A stretch of DNA of 64,000 nt from Tigriopus japonicus (lineage: Eukaryota > Arthropoda > Copepoda > Harpacticoida > Harpacticidae). This document shows, in pieces, positions 36,286 to 46,958 of the stretch. The translations under genes were made by a program, and so were the position numbers. Location of the stretch: assembly GCA_010645155.1 (NCBI GenBank), contig CM021312.1, forward strand, positions 6,415,837 through 6,479,836, given 5' to 3'. The notes beneath the pieces were generated by a model. That model was not told the DNA's origin. It saw only the letters and a program-made list of their open reading frames with translations, and did not search any database. Each line of letters starts with the position of its first letter. Positions within the stretch are counted from its first letter, which is position 1.

Positions 36286-37849
36286 TCTCCACTTTGATGA
36301 ACGACTGCAAATTCCCCATGCAACAAGTTTCCGAATACATATTTTACATATCGACAACGCATTTGTCTTGTTGTTAGGATTATTGTTTTGTCAATGGCAA
36401 TCAATTGATGCAATGACCGATTGCTGATTAGTCCAGCCGTGGCCTTGGGAGACTTGCACTCCCTGGCGCAACGCAAGGTGCAAATGAGCTGTTAACGAGG
36501 ATACTTGATTCAAGTCACGCTCGCATTGAAACAGGCCCAAGCTGACTGAATTCACTCGATCCACATCCACATTTTCACCCCAGGAGGTGGTATGGATTGT
36601 GAACGGAACGAGTGACCCGCGAGAAGGAAGGAGGCCCTCACAACCAAGGACGCAAGGCTGTCGTAGCCATGTTATGCCTTTGGTTGTCTGAGGGGAAAGC
36701 AATCAAATCACGAAAGCCATGGCAGCCACTCCTCTGTTTAGGCTTAAAAACATGCTCCGACTGATCTTCTTTCTCCGCTTCCTCAAACTCTCGTGCCTTG
36801 GGGATTGTCTTGCCTTGGCGAGTGTATGTACTATGGAGTTGTCAGTGTCCCTCGTCCCTCCCCTTCTCTTAATGCTTCTTTCTAACTCTCTTTCTCTTTG
36901 AAAAGTTCTCGCCCGCCTTCCGTTGAGACCTGAGAGGCACGGGAATACCAACCTTGTTCCCCTTGTGCAGTCCTCAGACACTGCCCGCACTCCTTGCCTC
37001 CTGCTGGGAACAAATCTTGTTCATAGATTGCTAACGCACTTTTCCGCCACTCAACAGCTGAACTGGCCTGAAAACCTGTTTGACTTTTGCTCTTACAGGT
37101 CCATCATGGTTAGGAATATGTGTGAAAGATTCGATTCCAAGGATGAAACAAGATAAAATGGGGAATGATAGGATAGAAATAGATTTGATCCCAAGCCTGG
37201 CACCGATTGTCCACTCAAAGTCTACGACTGCTCCGAATACAGCTGTTGAATCCAGAAAGCCAAGTTGTAAGACAGCAGCAGCCTATTTGCTTACACAGTA
37301 GGGATGAGTCGCCTCCTCGCAGTGCAAGTCTATGTAGTACGGACCACTTAAGGACAGCCTTGTGGACAAGGGCAGAGGAAGCAGAAGCCCAAATTTGTAT
37401 TGATGTCTTCTCACAAGCAACTGACCTAAGGCTGGAAGAATGAAAAGTGCTGTTAGTTTGCTTGCCACCTATTTTCGAGCCTAATCTTATCTTGAAATCC
37501 AGAGTTCCCAATAAACCTGTCACCCCCTCTGCTCCCTGTGGCCATTGTCGCGTTGAAGGGGCAAGAAAACGTGTGTTCTGGAATCTAAATGTCATAAAAA
37601 ACTCAAACAATTCGAGTCCCCTAGTACCTAGTCAGCCTTGTAACCTTGCCTGTACATGTAGCATAGGTTTAACCACGATTTCTATTCCACGGAGGAGGAC
37701 GAGGGCAAGAACAAGGACAGGAACAGGAACCGTGCCTCCATTGAGTGTGCTTGTGTGTGTCAGTGAACAATCCGCCGTGAAATTAAATAAATCCGTAGGA
37801 AAGTAAAAGTGTTTGACATTACCGTTTAGAAAATACCTAGTCCAGCATC
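36286..37849. other. MCAD 3' flank and upstream region of calcineurin B
   Basis: No gene is recognised. The sequence is less AT-rich than the rest of the window, with C/T-rich tracts around 36750-36900 and an AGGA/ACAGGAACAGG tract near 37690-37735. This would fit a promoter and 5' untranslated region for calcineurin B, whose ATG is at 37850. Short overlapping open frames on both strands here have no domains. Confidence 0.4.
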
Positions 37850-40800
37850 ATGGGGAACGAAGCTAGCCTGCCCATGGAGATGGCCACAAACTTCGATGCC
37901 GACGAGATCAAACGGTTAGGGAAACGATTCAAAAAACTGGACCTGGACAACTCCGGGTCGCTCTCCGTGGAAGAGTTTATGTCACTGCCAGAACTTCAAC
38001 AGAATCCCTTAGTCCAGCGAGTCATAGACATTTTTGACGAGGACGGGAACGGGGAAGTGGATTTCAAGGAGTTCATTCAGGGCGTGTCTCAGTTCAGTGT
38101 CAAAGGTGACAAGTCCTCAAAATTGAGATTTGCCTTCAGGTGAGTGTCTAGCATGGATTCACCATCAGCTTTACATTGACCAGAAGTGATGGGTAGTGGA
38201 CAACTCTTACTTTTTCCTTCTCATCAGGAATGTCAAGTATTTAAGTACTGCCAGAAAATTTCGTGAACAAATACAGATTCAGGCAAATGAATGTTTCTAG
38301 AGGTGAACCGAGGAAGAGCTTGGCCCAACTCTCGGTTTATGTTTCGGTAGACTTTGAACTAAAAGTCATCCTCAAAAGTTAATTGCTCGAGTTATTTGGT
38401 ATTGGCAAAGTCAGACTTATCAGCAGCACTTAATAGAATATAAAACACAACGCCACGTTGCAAAAATACACATGAACTTGATTCTCAAAAAAATGTGCTG
38501 CCGGCTTCAACGCACCTCTCTTGGTTGGACTTGAAAGAAAAATCTTGGTAGACTTTCCTGAAAATTTGAGATAACATTGTTAACTGTAAAGAATAGGGTA
38601 CGAATGAAAAATTAGGACTTTTTTAGTCCTGGTCAAGCCAATTCATATCCGCCACAACCGAAATTGCGGTTTCTTCTGAAGCTGAACATAACGGCTCTAT
38701 ATGAGAAAAGGTCTCATATTGGTCCAAAACCCACTTTTGAGCTAATCAAAATCAACATTGAGTGCAAAGAGCCTTTTGAAATAGAGTTCATCTTGAGTTA
38801 AGAATAGCGCAGCTGCTGAAGGACACTATTTTCATACCAAACTTTTATGGTAAACCCTTTTCTTTTGTCTTCCACAGGAAAAATGATCTTCCTGTCAACG
38901 AAAATAATTTTGAAATAAGTTCTACAATGATTTAAATGATTTTGGTGTCCGGTAAACCCTCCTTTGGCTGAACTCTTGGGTTAATGGAACCTTTTGAGCC
39001 ATCATAAATGTTTGTCTAGGGGTTCGAGACCATTTCGAAGTTTACTTTGAGATAATGCTTATTTCGCAGTTTCCAATTAATATGGTCATTTGCCAAATGG
39101 ATCCTAGCATTTTCCTTCTTCCATAAACTCTTTTTGTGATCTGCAGCTCTAGATTTAATTTGAATATCATGTCAGACATGAGCGTAAATTTAGATTTTTT
39201 TCAACAGAGAGTTTTTTGAAAGAGTGCACTTGTTCTCAAAATGCATCATTGTACTGTTGTTAAACGACTCTTATTAAATGGAACCACATGTTTGATATCC
39301 ACAAACAAACACAATGTATTGTAGGCTTCTTATCACTATGAAGTAATGGCTGCTTCGTAAATATCTTCGTTGATTTGAGTTATCTGTTACAGGCAAAGTA
39401 GCACTTAATCAAATATAAGACACAACGCCATTTTGCAAAAATATGCGTGAACTTGATTCTCGAAAAATGTGCTGCCGGCTTCTTTGGACTTCTCTTAGTA
39501 GGACTTTAAAGTAAAATCTTGGTAGATGAGGCTAGGATTTCTTTGGACATCAAAAGCCAATATATATGTCCAATAACTTTTTGACAGTATCAACAATCCC
39601 ATCGCAATAGGCCTGATCCTTTTAGCATGTCTTGTCTAAACACAAAATGGCTAAATTTAGGAGCCAAGAGTACTGTAAGGGTCCAGCTCTAATCACTTTT
39701 TTGAATCTCTTAACGTCTTGGTGCCTCTTCAAACCTATCAAAGGCTATGTCAAGACCGCAGTCCCTGATGCCAATGTCAGATCTTCTGTCACCATCCATT
39801 GCATTATGGTTCAGCCTATATGCATTTCTAAGGATATCATGACATTGGTCCTTTTGGTCTTGTCATGCAATTCTTGCACATGTTCAATTTTGCAAGGTAC
39901 ACGGAGAAACCTCTGTGAAAGGTATATCTAGCACACCTCTCCATTATGTTCTTCTTTAAGCTTTTTCCATTTTTTAAAATCACAAAATTCTGTAAAAGAA
40001 ATAGCAAAATCCACCATCAAAATTATGGGCTTTCAATTTTGAACCGGATATGTATGTATGTATGTATGTATTTATTCAGGACCGCTAAAGGTGATAGTGA
40101 TTGAAAATTAGGGCCCTAAGATCACCATAAGCCGTAGGGCTTGTTTTCGTGGTGTCTTTGACTCTCACAAAGAGCTTGGGCACGTGCAAGCTCTTGTGAA
40201 TCTCTCCACTTTAATGTTGAGAGTGATACAAATTGTAGTGTTGCTATATGAACAGTAAACTAGTAATCTGGATAGTGTAGAGATTGGTTGAGGTGTTACG
40301 CCCGGTACTGGTTGGTTTCAGAGGCCAACTATCCACAAATACCCTTTGCCACGTCCCTACAAGAATAACCACGACAAGTTACGGCGCTCCTTGGCAAGAA
40401 AAACAATTTTTTTCAAGACACTTCGATGAGTATGCGCTTATGATTAGTTTCAGTACATGTTTGCTCCATTGTGTTATCTTTTCTTCCATTACGAAGGTAG
40501 TCTTGGTTTTGGTGATGAAATCGTTCCACGCTTTTGGAAAAGAAAAAGGAGGCAGGTTTTGTTGCCAAGAAGTACGGGTTCTGGGTTGATCAAAGTATAT
40601 GGTACCTTGCCTCACTATCTTGAAGGGATATTGCGAAACAATCATAGGAAGGTTGCCTTTGAGTTTTGCAAGAAGATGATAAATTTGTTTAAACATTTTA
40701 AGGTCTTCAATTTTTAGTATGTTAAGTTTTTTAAAGACGTTGCCTGTGTGTGATGCCTTTTTAGCATTCACTATCCATCGTACTGCTTTTTTTTGTAAGG

Positions 40801-43800
40801 GAATTAGTTTCTTTACCGCACTGGTCTGGCCATAAAATTCCAAACCATATTCCAAACGGCTTTTAATCAACGAGTTATAGAGTAATCTACGCAACTCTCT
40901 TGGCATAGTATTTTTTGACATAAAAAAGGTGTACAGTGTACGCCTTACGTTGGCATCAATGAACTTTACGTGTTCTTTCCAGTTAAGCTTGTCGTCTATA
41001 CGCATTCCTAAGAAGTTTACGTAGGGTTCGGAAGCTTTTGAACCTGCTTGCTGAATTTTGATTCCATTAACAGTTAGGTTAAAACCCTTGTTAGAGTGTG
41101 TGGGACCAAATAAAATCACTTTCGTTTTTCCAAGGTTCATTGCAAGTCGATTGGCTTCAAAAAAATTGCTCAACTTCTCCATCCATAAACTACATTCAGC
41201 CTCAGCAACTGATAAATCATCCCCAAAGTATTGCAGGGTCGTGTCATCAGCATACATGGAAGTCATAAAATTTGTAACTTTGGGAAGGTCATTAGTATAA
41301 ATCAAAAATAGCAATGGACCAAGGATACTACCTTGTGGCACTCCACTTGTTATGTTTGCCGGTTCTGATAGGTGACCATCAATGTCTACGAGTTGAGTTC
41401 TGTTTGTAAAATAGTTTTTTACCCATGTTAAAATATTTTTACTAAAACCGTACTTTTCCATTTTTGCTAAAAGAATGTCGTGGGATAGAGTATCAAAAGC
41501 TTTTTTAAGATCTACAAATATTCCTACTGAAATCCGCTTGTCTTTGTTATTAAAAATGTTTTGCAAAAAGTTATGAATAGCATGAGAGGTTGAGTGTTGA
41601 GGACGAAATCCAAATTGAGTTTCACACAAGTGATCAGACTCAAAAGGTTCAAATATTTGCTTGCAAACAACTTTTTCAATCACTTTTGAAAGCGTGGGGA
41701 GTATGCTAATGGGGCGGTAATTTGTCATTTCACTACGATCTCCACCTTTGTGCAAAGGAAACACCCTTGCAATTTTCCACTTTTGTGGGAAGTAACCGGA
41801 AGTCAGAGATATATTAATCAGGTGAGCTAAAGGATGGATAATTTCTGCTTTTATTGATTTTAATAAGCAATTTGATATACCGTCTAGTCCAGAACTGTTT
41901 TTGTTCGGCAGACCTTTAATTACCTTATCGATGTCAAACTTTGAAACCACTTTAAAATAGTAGGTCCGTTGATTTGGAAGTTTGCTTATATGATCTAAAA
42001 TGCCTTGTGGAAGATTACAGTCGTCCGGGACGTCATTCATAATGTTCACAGCTATTGAAGTAAAGTGCGAATTAAATGCGTTAGCAATGCTCTTCTCAGA
42101 AGTCACCACTTTCCCTCCGTCAACTTTGATCTCAATTGGAGCGTTCTTTATTGGTTCTCGGTAGCCTAAAAGCTCTTTGGTTCCTTGCCAAATTTTTTTG
42201 GAATTACCGTGATTATCTTCAAAATAATTGTGCCAATATTTGGTTTTAGCCATTTTGATTACTTTGTAGTATAGTTTTGAATAATTCACATGATCTCTTC
42301 TATTATGTTCACTTGGATACTTTTGATATTTAACAAAAAGCTTTTGTTTTGTTTTTCTAGACACCATGAGGCCTTGCGTCATCCAAGGGTTCCTTTTCAC
42401 TTTTCTTTTGTTTCGCTTCGTATTTGAAAAAGGGCAAGCAGAATTAATGGCGTTTGTCAGCTTTGTATCGAACTCTTCAAATGCTCTCTCCGGATTAGAA
42501 TCGGGCAAATCCCATTTTGTGTTTGATAAGATACTTTGGAGGACCTCGATGTTCTTTGGACCAATTGCTCTTCTAAGTTGATTAGAATTGCCTTCGGGTT
42601 TATGACGTTGGCGTTTAATCTTTCCCATTGAAACAAAGGTCCCTAAGTGGTCACTAACGTCACAGAGAAGCACCCCACATTTAATTTTGGCCTTACGGTT
42701 TGTAAAGATGTTGTCAATTAATGTTTTTGAGGTACTAGATATTCTTGTGGGTTTCTCTATCAGTGGGAACAATTCATATTCCATCACGAGCTCAAGGAAT
42801 TTGCGAGTTCTTGAGTTGTCCTTCAGGAAATCTAGATTAAAGTCTCCACACATAAGTATAGACTTGGTTTTTGATAGAGAGCTTATCATTAGCCGCAATG
42901 TTGAAATACAGTCCTGAATATTAGAATTAGGAGGAATATAGACCGAGATGATAAAAAATTCAGCCGTTTCAATGCCAATTGTCTCGCAATTTTCTGAAGT
43001 AGTACAAAGATGGGTACATTTTTTATAGTCCACTGTCTTATGAACAATGAAACCAACCCCTCCTCCTCTGTTGGTAGACCTAGTTTGTGCTTCAAAATTA
43101 TAGGCTTCGAAATTCATATTTACTCTATCAACCTGCCATATTTCTTGTAACGCCACGATTGCTGGGTTCTGCTCATCCAACAAATCCTGAAATTTTGACT
43201 GATTGGCAACAATGGAGCGAACATTTAAAGAAACGAGCCATTGCTCACCCTCATCGAGTTTTTCAACGTATCCAAGATCTTGCATCAAGGAGGCGTCTTC
43301 ACAAGCACAAGGAACTTCTTGTAGGTTGGAAACAGGCATTACAGGAGGGGTGGTGTTGTGGAGTTTCCGTCATCACTCACACCCTTATGGGGATCATTGT
43401 GATTTCTGTGGGACATTCCTCTCGTTATCATGGTTTTTGGCAAACGCGTTTCCTGAGAGGCAGCTTGCTTCTTCGTTTCAAGGGGTTTACCATTCATTGA
43501 TGCCTTCTGCATTGCTTGACGTTGCGTCTTGTTCGTTTGATCAAGAGGTGGAAAGTCTCTACTTGAGAGGTCCAGAGAGTCATCCATTTGAGGTGCTCCG
43601 TCACCGGACGGTTCGGATCCCTCAGCGTAGATTTCTTTCCCGATTTGTTCTTTTTCAAGTCTTTCTTCCTCTTCTTCTTCTTCCTGTTCTTCTTCCTCTT
43701 CTTCGGCTTCTCCTTCCCCTTCTTCTTTCTCTTCTTTTTCTCCACCCTCCTCCCCACCTTCTCCCTCTTCTTCTTCCACGCCCCTTTTCGTTCCATCTTC

Positions 43801-45412
43801 GTCTTGAATATCGATAACCTCATTGCGAGGACAATTGGTTCTGATGTGTCCTTCCTCTTGACACTGAAAGCATCTCCGTACTTGGTCTCGGTGCAAAATA
43901 CGAATCTTTCTCACCCCGATAGATATAAAATCAGGAATCGGGGCAATAGGAAAGATCAATGCTCTCATGTTCCCATTTGGGATTCCACTCAAGCGGCTAT
44001 CATGTCTGTCCTCCAATAATTCTTTTACTATATTAGATTTCAGCTCAGCGAAATGAGCACAAGCATCGGCCAATTCTTCCAAGCAGATTTCATCAGGCAC
44101 GTTCAGAAATCTAAGGGCCCAAAATCTTTGAGCTCCTCTGATCGCACATTTCCAATAATGTTCTCCATAAGCGCGAGAAAACTCGAATTTTCTTTCAAAT
44201 CTTACTTTTACGTCGACTTCTTCGTAAGTTTGAATTTTTGCCGTTGTCTTTGTTATTCCTCTTGACAAAGAAATCCCGGCAATTTCGGATTTGCAAAACT
44301 TCAGCTCATCAAAGATGAAGTCTGCAAGCTCTGACCACTTGAGAAATCCTTTTCCTTGATTACAAGTGAAGTCCAAAAACACAAAGGGATATCGTTTGGT
44401 TGCTTTGGCCATTCCAGCATAAGTAGGTAATGCAGAATTCATTTTTTTTCGATTGGTCACATCGTGAGTAGCTGAGCCTGTTGATGTGGACTTTGGTGGT
44501 GATTGAAAAACCATTTTGAGGCCCCAACCCCCTCTTTGGGCCGGGGCTCAAAAAAATGAAACTTTCGCTTTGACCACTAGGTGTTCTTTTTACTTCCCGG
44601 TACCAGGTACCACAGAATTATTAGGCATAGCCAAAGTAAAAACACAAAATGCGAGGAGCACGAAAGAAACAGTCTTAATCAGTAGTCGATCAGGGTTTCA
44701 ATATAGATCTCAAATTCCTGTAAATCAAGCATTTCAATTTCAAGTAACCTCGATCATGCGCTTACTTGACCAAGGCACTTATTGAAAGATGATTCAACTA
44801 TTTTTTATACCTTATATTCACATTTCATTAAGCCAAAAATGTGTGATTAAAAGCTTCAAGAGGTAAAAGAGCGACTAACGAATCTCAAATGGTTTTTGAG
44901 AAAACCCTTTCTTTGCTATGTTTTAGTGGCAAACCCTGCAAATGTCATATAATGTAAGTTGGACACCTGTTTGTAGCTACATTGTTCTTTTTTGACAGCT
45001 ACTTTTGTTTTAGGGGATACCAACCGCTGACTTTTAATCAACAAAGTTTTGCACACTTGCATTGATTTTGAAACCATCTCAATGAATAGAAAGAAAACAT
45101 CGGCATTGTCAGTTCAACCATGAATAATCACTTTCTCTAACTGTTTGAATACGTCAAATAGCATCAAACTATGTTTTGGTTTCTTTCAGAATCTATGATA
45201 TTGATAATGATGGGTACATCAGCAATGGAGAATTGTTTCAAGTCCTCAAAATGATGGTTGGGTCCAATCTTAAGGACACGCAACTGCAACAAATTGTGGA
45301 CAAGACCATCCTCTTCGCCGACAAAGACGAGGATGGCAAAATCAACTTTGAGGAGTTCTGTGAAGTGGTGGGCAACACAGATGTTCACAAAAAGATGGTT
45401 GTCGACGTATGA
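37850..45412 (+). CDS. CanB: Calcineurin subunit B (calcium-binding regulatory subunit)
   Basis: Regulatory subunit of the Ca2+/calmodulin-dependent phosphatase calcineurin; it binds the helical arm of the catalytic A subunit. Two coding exons, 37850-38139 and 45190-45412, join in phase 2 (codon AG|A) to 170 residues, the normal length. The product is nearly identical to vertebrate calcineurin B. It starts MGNEAS (N-myristoylation signal) and has four canonical EF-hand loops: [12 protein letters not shown] (31-42), [12 protein letters not shown] (63-74), [12 protein letters not shown] (100-111) and [12 protein letters not shown] (141-152). It ends KKMVVDV. The single 7.05-kb intron contains a full two-ORF LINE on the other strand. 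A likely poly(A) signal AATAAA lies at 46678-46683, giving a 3' untranslated region of about 1.3 kb. Confidence 0.97.
38400..39530. repeat. Direct repeat pair in the calcineurin B intron
   Basis: A segment of about 150 bases at roughly 38405-38555 recurs at about 39375-39525 in the same orientation. Shared blocks include ACACAACGCCA, GAACTTGATTCTC, AAATGTGCTGCCGGCTTC and AAATCTTGGTAGA. Identity is roughly 80 per cent by eye. The 0.8 kb between them has no gene. Confidence 0.7.
40379..43339 (-). CDS. LINE ORF2: endonuclease and reverse transcriptase
   Basis: 986 residues. The N-terminal third is an APE-type endonuclease: LVSLNVRSI near residue 35, [10 protein letters not shown] near 92, [12 protein letters not shown] near 160, and SDH in [10 protein letters not shown] near 230. 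The middle is a reverse transcriptase with [25 protein letters not shown] and the catalytic MYADDTT box. A C-terminal region with [12 protein letters not shown] and [17 protein letters not shown] is typical of CR1/Jockey-group elements. There is no RNase H domain. The ATG (CAT on +, 43337-43339) overlaps the ORF1 stop by one base in a TAATG arrangement, which suggests reinitiation after ORF1. It is not a host gene. Confidence 0.93.
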   Translation of the reverse strand: MPVSNLQEVPCACEDASLMQDLGYVEKLDEGEQWLVSLNVRSIVANQSKFQDLLDEQNPAIVALQEIWQVDRVNMNFEAYNFEAQTRSTNRGGGVGFIVHKTVDYKKCTHLCTTSENCETIGIETAEFFIISVYIPPNSNIQDCISTLRLMISSLSKTKSILMCGDFNLDFLKDNSRTRKFLELVMEYELFPLIEKPTRISSTSKTLIDNIFTNRKAKIKCGVLLCDVSDHLGTFVSMGKIKRQRHKPEGNSNQLRRAIGPKNIEVLQSILSNTKWDLPDSNPERAFEEFDTKLTNAINSACPFSNTKRNKRKVKRNPWMTQGLMVSRKTKQKLFVKYQKYPSEHNRRDHVNYSKLYYKVIKMAKTKYWHNYFEDNHGNSKKIWQGTKELLGYREPIKNAPIEIKVDGGKVVTSEKSIANAFNSHFTSIAVNIMNDVPDDCNLPQGILDHISKLPNQRTYYFKVVSKFDIDKVIKGLPNKNSSGLDGISNCLLKSIKAEIIHPLAHLINISLTSGYFPQKWKIARVFPLHKGGDRSEMTNYRPISILPTLSKVIEKVVCKQIFEPFESDHLCETQFGFRPQHSTSHAIHNFLQNIFNNKDKRISVGIFVDLKKAFDTLSHDILLAKMEKYGFSKNILTWVKNYFTNRTQLVDIDGHLSEPANITSGVPQGSILGPLLFLIYTNDLPKVTNFMTSMYADDTTLQYFGDDLSVAEAECSLWMEKLSNFFEANRLAMNLGKTKVILFGPTHSNKGFNLTVNGIKIQQAGSKASEPYVNFLGMRIDDKLNWKEHVKFIDANVRRTLYTFFMSKNTMPRELRRLLYNSLIKSRLEYGLEFYGQTSAVKKLIPLQKKAVRWIVNAKKASHTGNVFKKLNILKIEDLKMFKQIYHLLAKLKGNLPMIVSQYPFKIVRQGTIYFDQPRTRTSWQQNLPPFSFPKAWNDFITKTKTTFVMEEKITQWSKHVLKLIISAYSSKCLEKNCFSCQGAP
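43339..44514 (-). CDS. LINE ORF1: gag-like RNA-binding protein
   Basis: 391 residues. The N-terminal half is a globular region I cannot assign firmly, opening with [19 protein letters not shown]. Near residue 220 is one CCHC zinc knuckle, [14 protein letters not shown], expected to bind the element's RNA. It is followed by a long Glu/Gly/Lys-rich acidic tract and a polar C-terminal tail. ORF1 proteins of this group coat LINE RNA in the ribonucleoprotein. The stop (TTA on +, 43339-43341) shares a base with the ORF2 start. The complementary strand of the acidic tract gives spurious Phe/Leu-rich frames that are not genes. Confidence 0.88.
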   Translation of the reverse strand: MVFQSPPKSTSTGSATHDVTNRKKMNSALPTYAGMAKATKRYPFVFLDFTCNQGKGFLKWSELADFIFDELKFCKSEIAGISLSRGITKTTAKIQTYEEVDVKVRFERKFEFSRAYGEHYWKCAIRGAQRFWALRFLNVPDEICLEELADACAHFAELKSNIVKELLEDRHDSRLSGIPNGNMRALIFPIAPIPDFISIGVRKIRILHRDQVRRCFQCQEEGHIRTNCPRNEVIDIQDEDGTKRGVEEEEGEGGEEGGEKEEKEEGEGEAEEEEEEQEEEEEEERLEKEQIGKEIYAEGSEPSGDGAPQMDDSLDLSSRDFPPLDQTNKTQRQAMQKASMNGKPLETKKQAASQETRLPKTMITRGMSHRNHNDPHKGVSDDGNSTTPPLL

Positions 45413-46958
45413 ATCAAATCCACTCACCCTGAACATCATCATTATCACTACTAGACAGTTCTACTCCTACTTCTTCAACTACAACTACTACTACTACCAT
45501 TACTACTATTACTAAAATTCTATTAGTATCATCATTCTATTTCTTGCCTACGCTAAATATCTCCTTTTTGTCTCTCGATCCTTCAACAATGACTTCAAAA
45601 GCAACGGTAATGCAGACAACACCCACCACCACCCACCCCCATGTACGTACTACAACTACTACAACTACTTTGACTCCCCGCAACCGAAAAAATCCCCAAT
45701 TTCTCAGAGAAAGTCTGCGTGGAAATTCCTTCTCGTCAGAAGACAGAGCACAAAAGAATAATGTGGGCTCATCAAGTCATCGCTTGCTCTGTGGATCATT
45801 ATTGCCTCATCAATGAACATGAAGTATTTCAACAAGTGCTAATAACAAAATATCAATTGGAGAAGAAGGAGCCTGTAAAGGGCCATCTCTCTCTCTCTCT
45901 CTTAAGCTATCCCGCAAAGATCATGTCCCAAAAAACCCTTTTAAAGACAACAAATCAACAGACATTGCCCACCCACCAATCCTTCAGAGTTCATGTTTGT
46001 GTGGTGACTATCCAATATTAATACTTTAATTATTATGATTACTACTACTTATCTATTCGAGTAATCCAGATTTTGACCGATAGAGTTTGACCAGCATTCT
46101 TGGTGTTTTTTGCTATCTGATCCCTCTCCAATTTCATTGATTCCCAATTCGCGTGGCTAAGTTCAAGAAAGCCAATGTCAAGTTCGTTTTTTTGTCTTGT
46201 TACATTTTTTTTTGATTTGCATGTCTGACTGAGAAAAACGTATACCCCACTTCTTCATCCAGCACCATCTTTCTCATTCAAATCCAGATCACGAATATTA
46301 TTATTCATGATATTAGTGTTCATAATATCAGAAATGATGATAATAAACCAGCATCTTCATGATTCCTTCGTCAACGCACACAATTGTTCCAACGCCTTCG
46401 ACACCTAGCCTTGCTTGGTTCAAGTTTTAAAACTCCCCCTTTGATCCGAACGTGTTTTGAAGGCTGGGCCTAGCTTTTAAAAAACGGATATCAATTTCCC
46501 CCCTTTTAAAATCTCTCTTTTTGACACCTACATACCTTCACGCACACACAAAATCACCTCACGTTCGTTCATCTCCTATCATCAAATCCATCAAACCTTT
46601 AAAAAAACAAATCATATTCCAACACCATCAAACATGCTGAAATTTCTTTGAAATGCCAAAACTATAAGCTTCTTGAGAATAAACACTCTTTCGATTGACG
46701 CCCTTGAACCTTTTTCATTTTACAATAATCTAAAGACAAGTTATATTTCAAAAGAGTCATATATGTATTTTCTACAAACATCTAGGTATTTACACTAGGA
46801 TTTTTTATCGTAGAAAGGAAAATGTTGCGGGCAACTTCATCTGTCTTTTAAATGTTTCTCACGCAACCTCTCTTGAAATTGCTGAGTACATAGTCTCATT
46901 GGACAAGAGGTAACCCCAAACTGGGGTGGTGTGTGGTACTTCCGTTTAATCTAAAAAA
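45413..46958. other. Calcineurin B 3' untranslated region and spacer
   Basis: This stretch contains simple sequence: CTACTACTACCATTACTA at about 45485-45515, ACCACCACCC and TACAACTAC runs at 45625-45670, and a (CT)n tract near 45890-45902. The AATAAA at 46678 is the best 3'-end signal. No further gene is seen before the FkbM gene at 46959. Confidence 0.5.

Larger units (their letters stand above)
40045..44560 (-). mobile_element. Apparently intact two-ORF non-LTR retrotransposon (Jockey/CR1 group)
   Basis: On the - strand an ORF1 protein with a zinc knuckle is followed by an endonuclease-reverse transcriptase ORF2 with no frameshift or internal stop. The 3' end, read on the - strand, runs through AATAAATACATACATACATA (+ strand 40049-40072), a microsatellite-type tail rather than poly(A). 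The 5' limit just beyond 44530 is approximate, and I could not identify target duplications. It is inserted antisense in the calcineurin B intron. Intact frames suggest recent, possibly current, mobility. Confidence 0.9.

Noticed and set aside
36719..36901. Leu-rich 60-residue frame resembling a membrane peptide
   Set aside because: It lies in a C/T-rich tract upstream of calcineurin B, with no splice partner or known family.
39632..39931. 99-residue frame in the calcineurin B intron
   Set aside because: It has no recognised domain on either strand and no sign of belonging to the LINE; chance is likeliest.
43494..44019. Phe-rich and Lys-rich frames opposite and beside LINE ORF1
   Set aside because: They are shadows of the Glu-rich acidic tract in ORF1.
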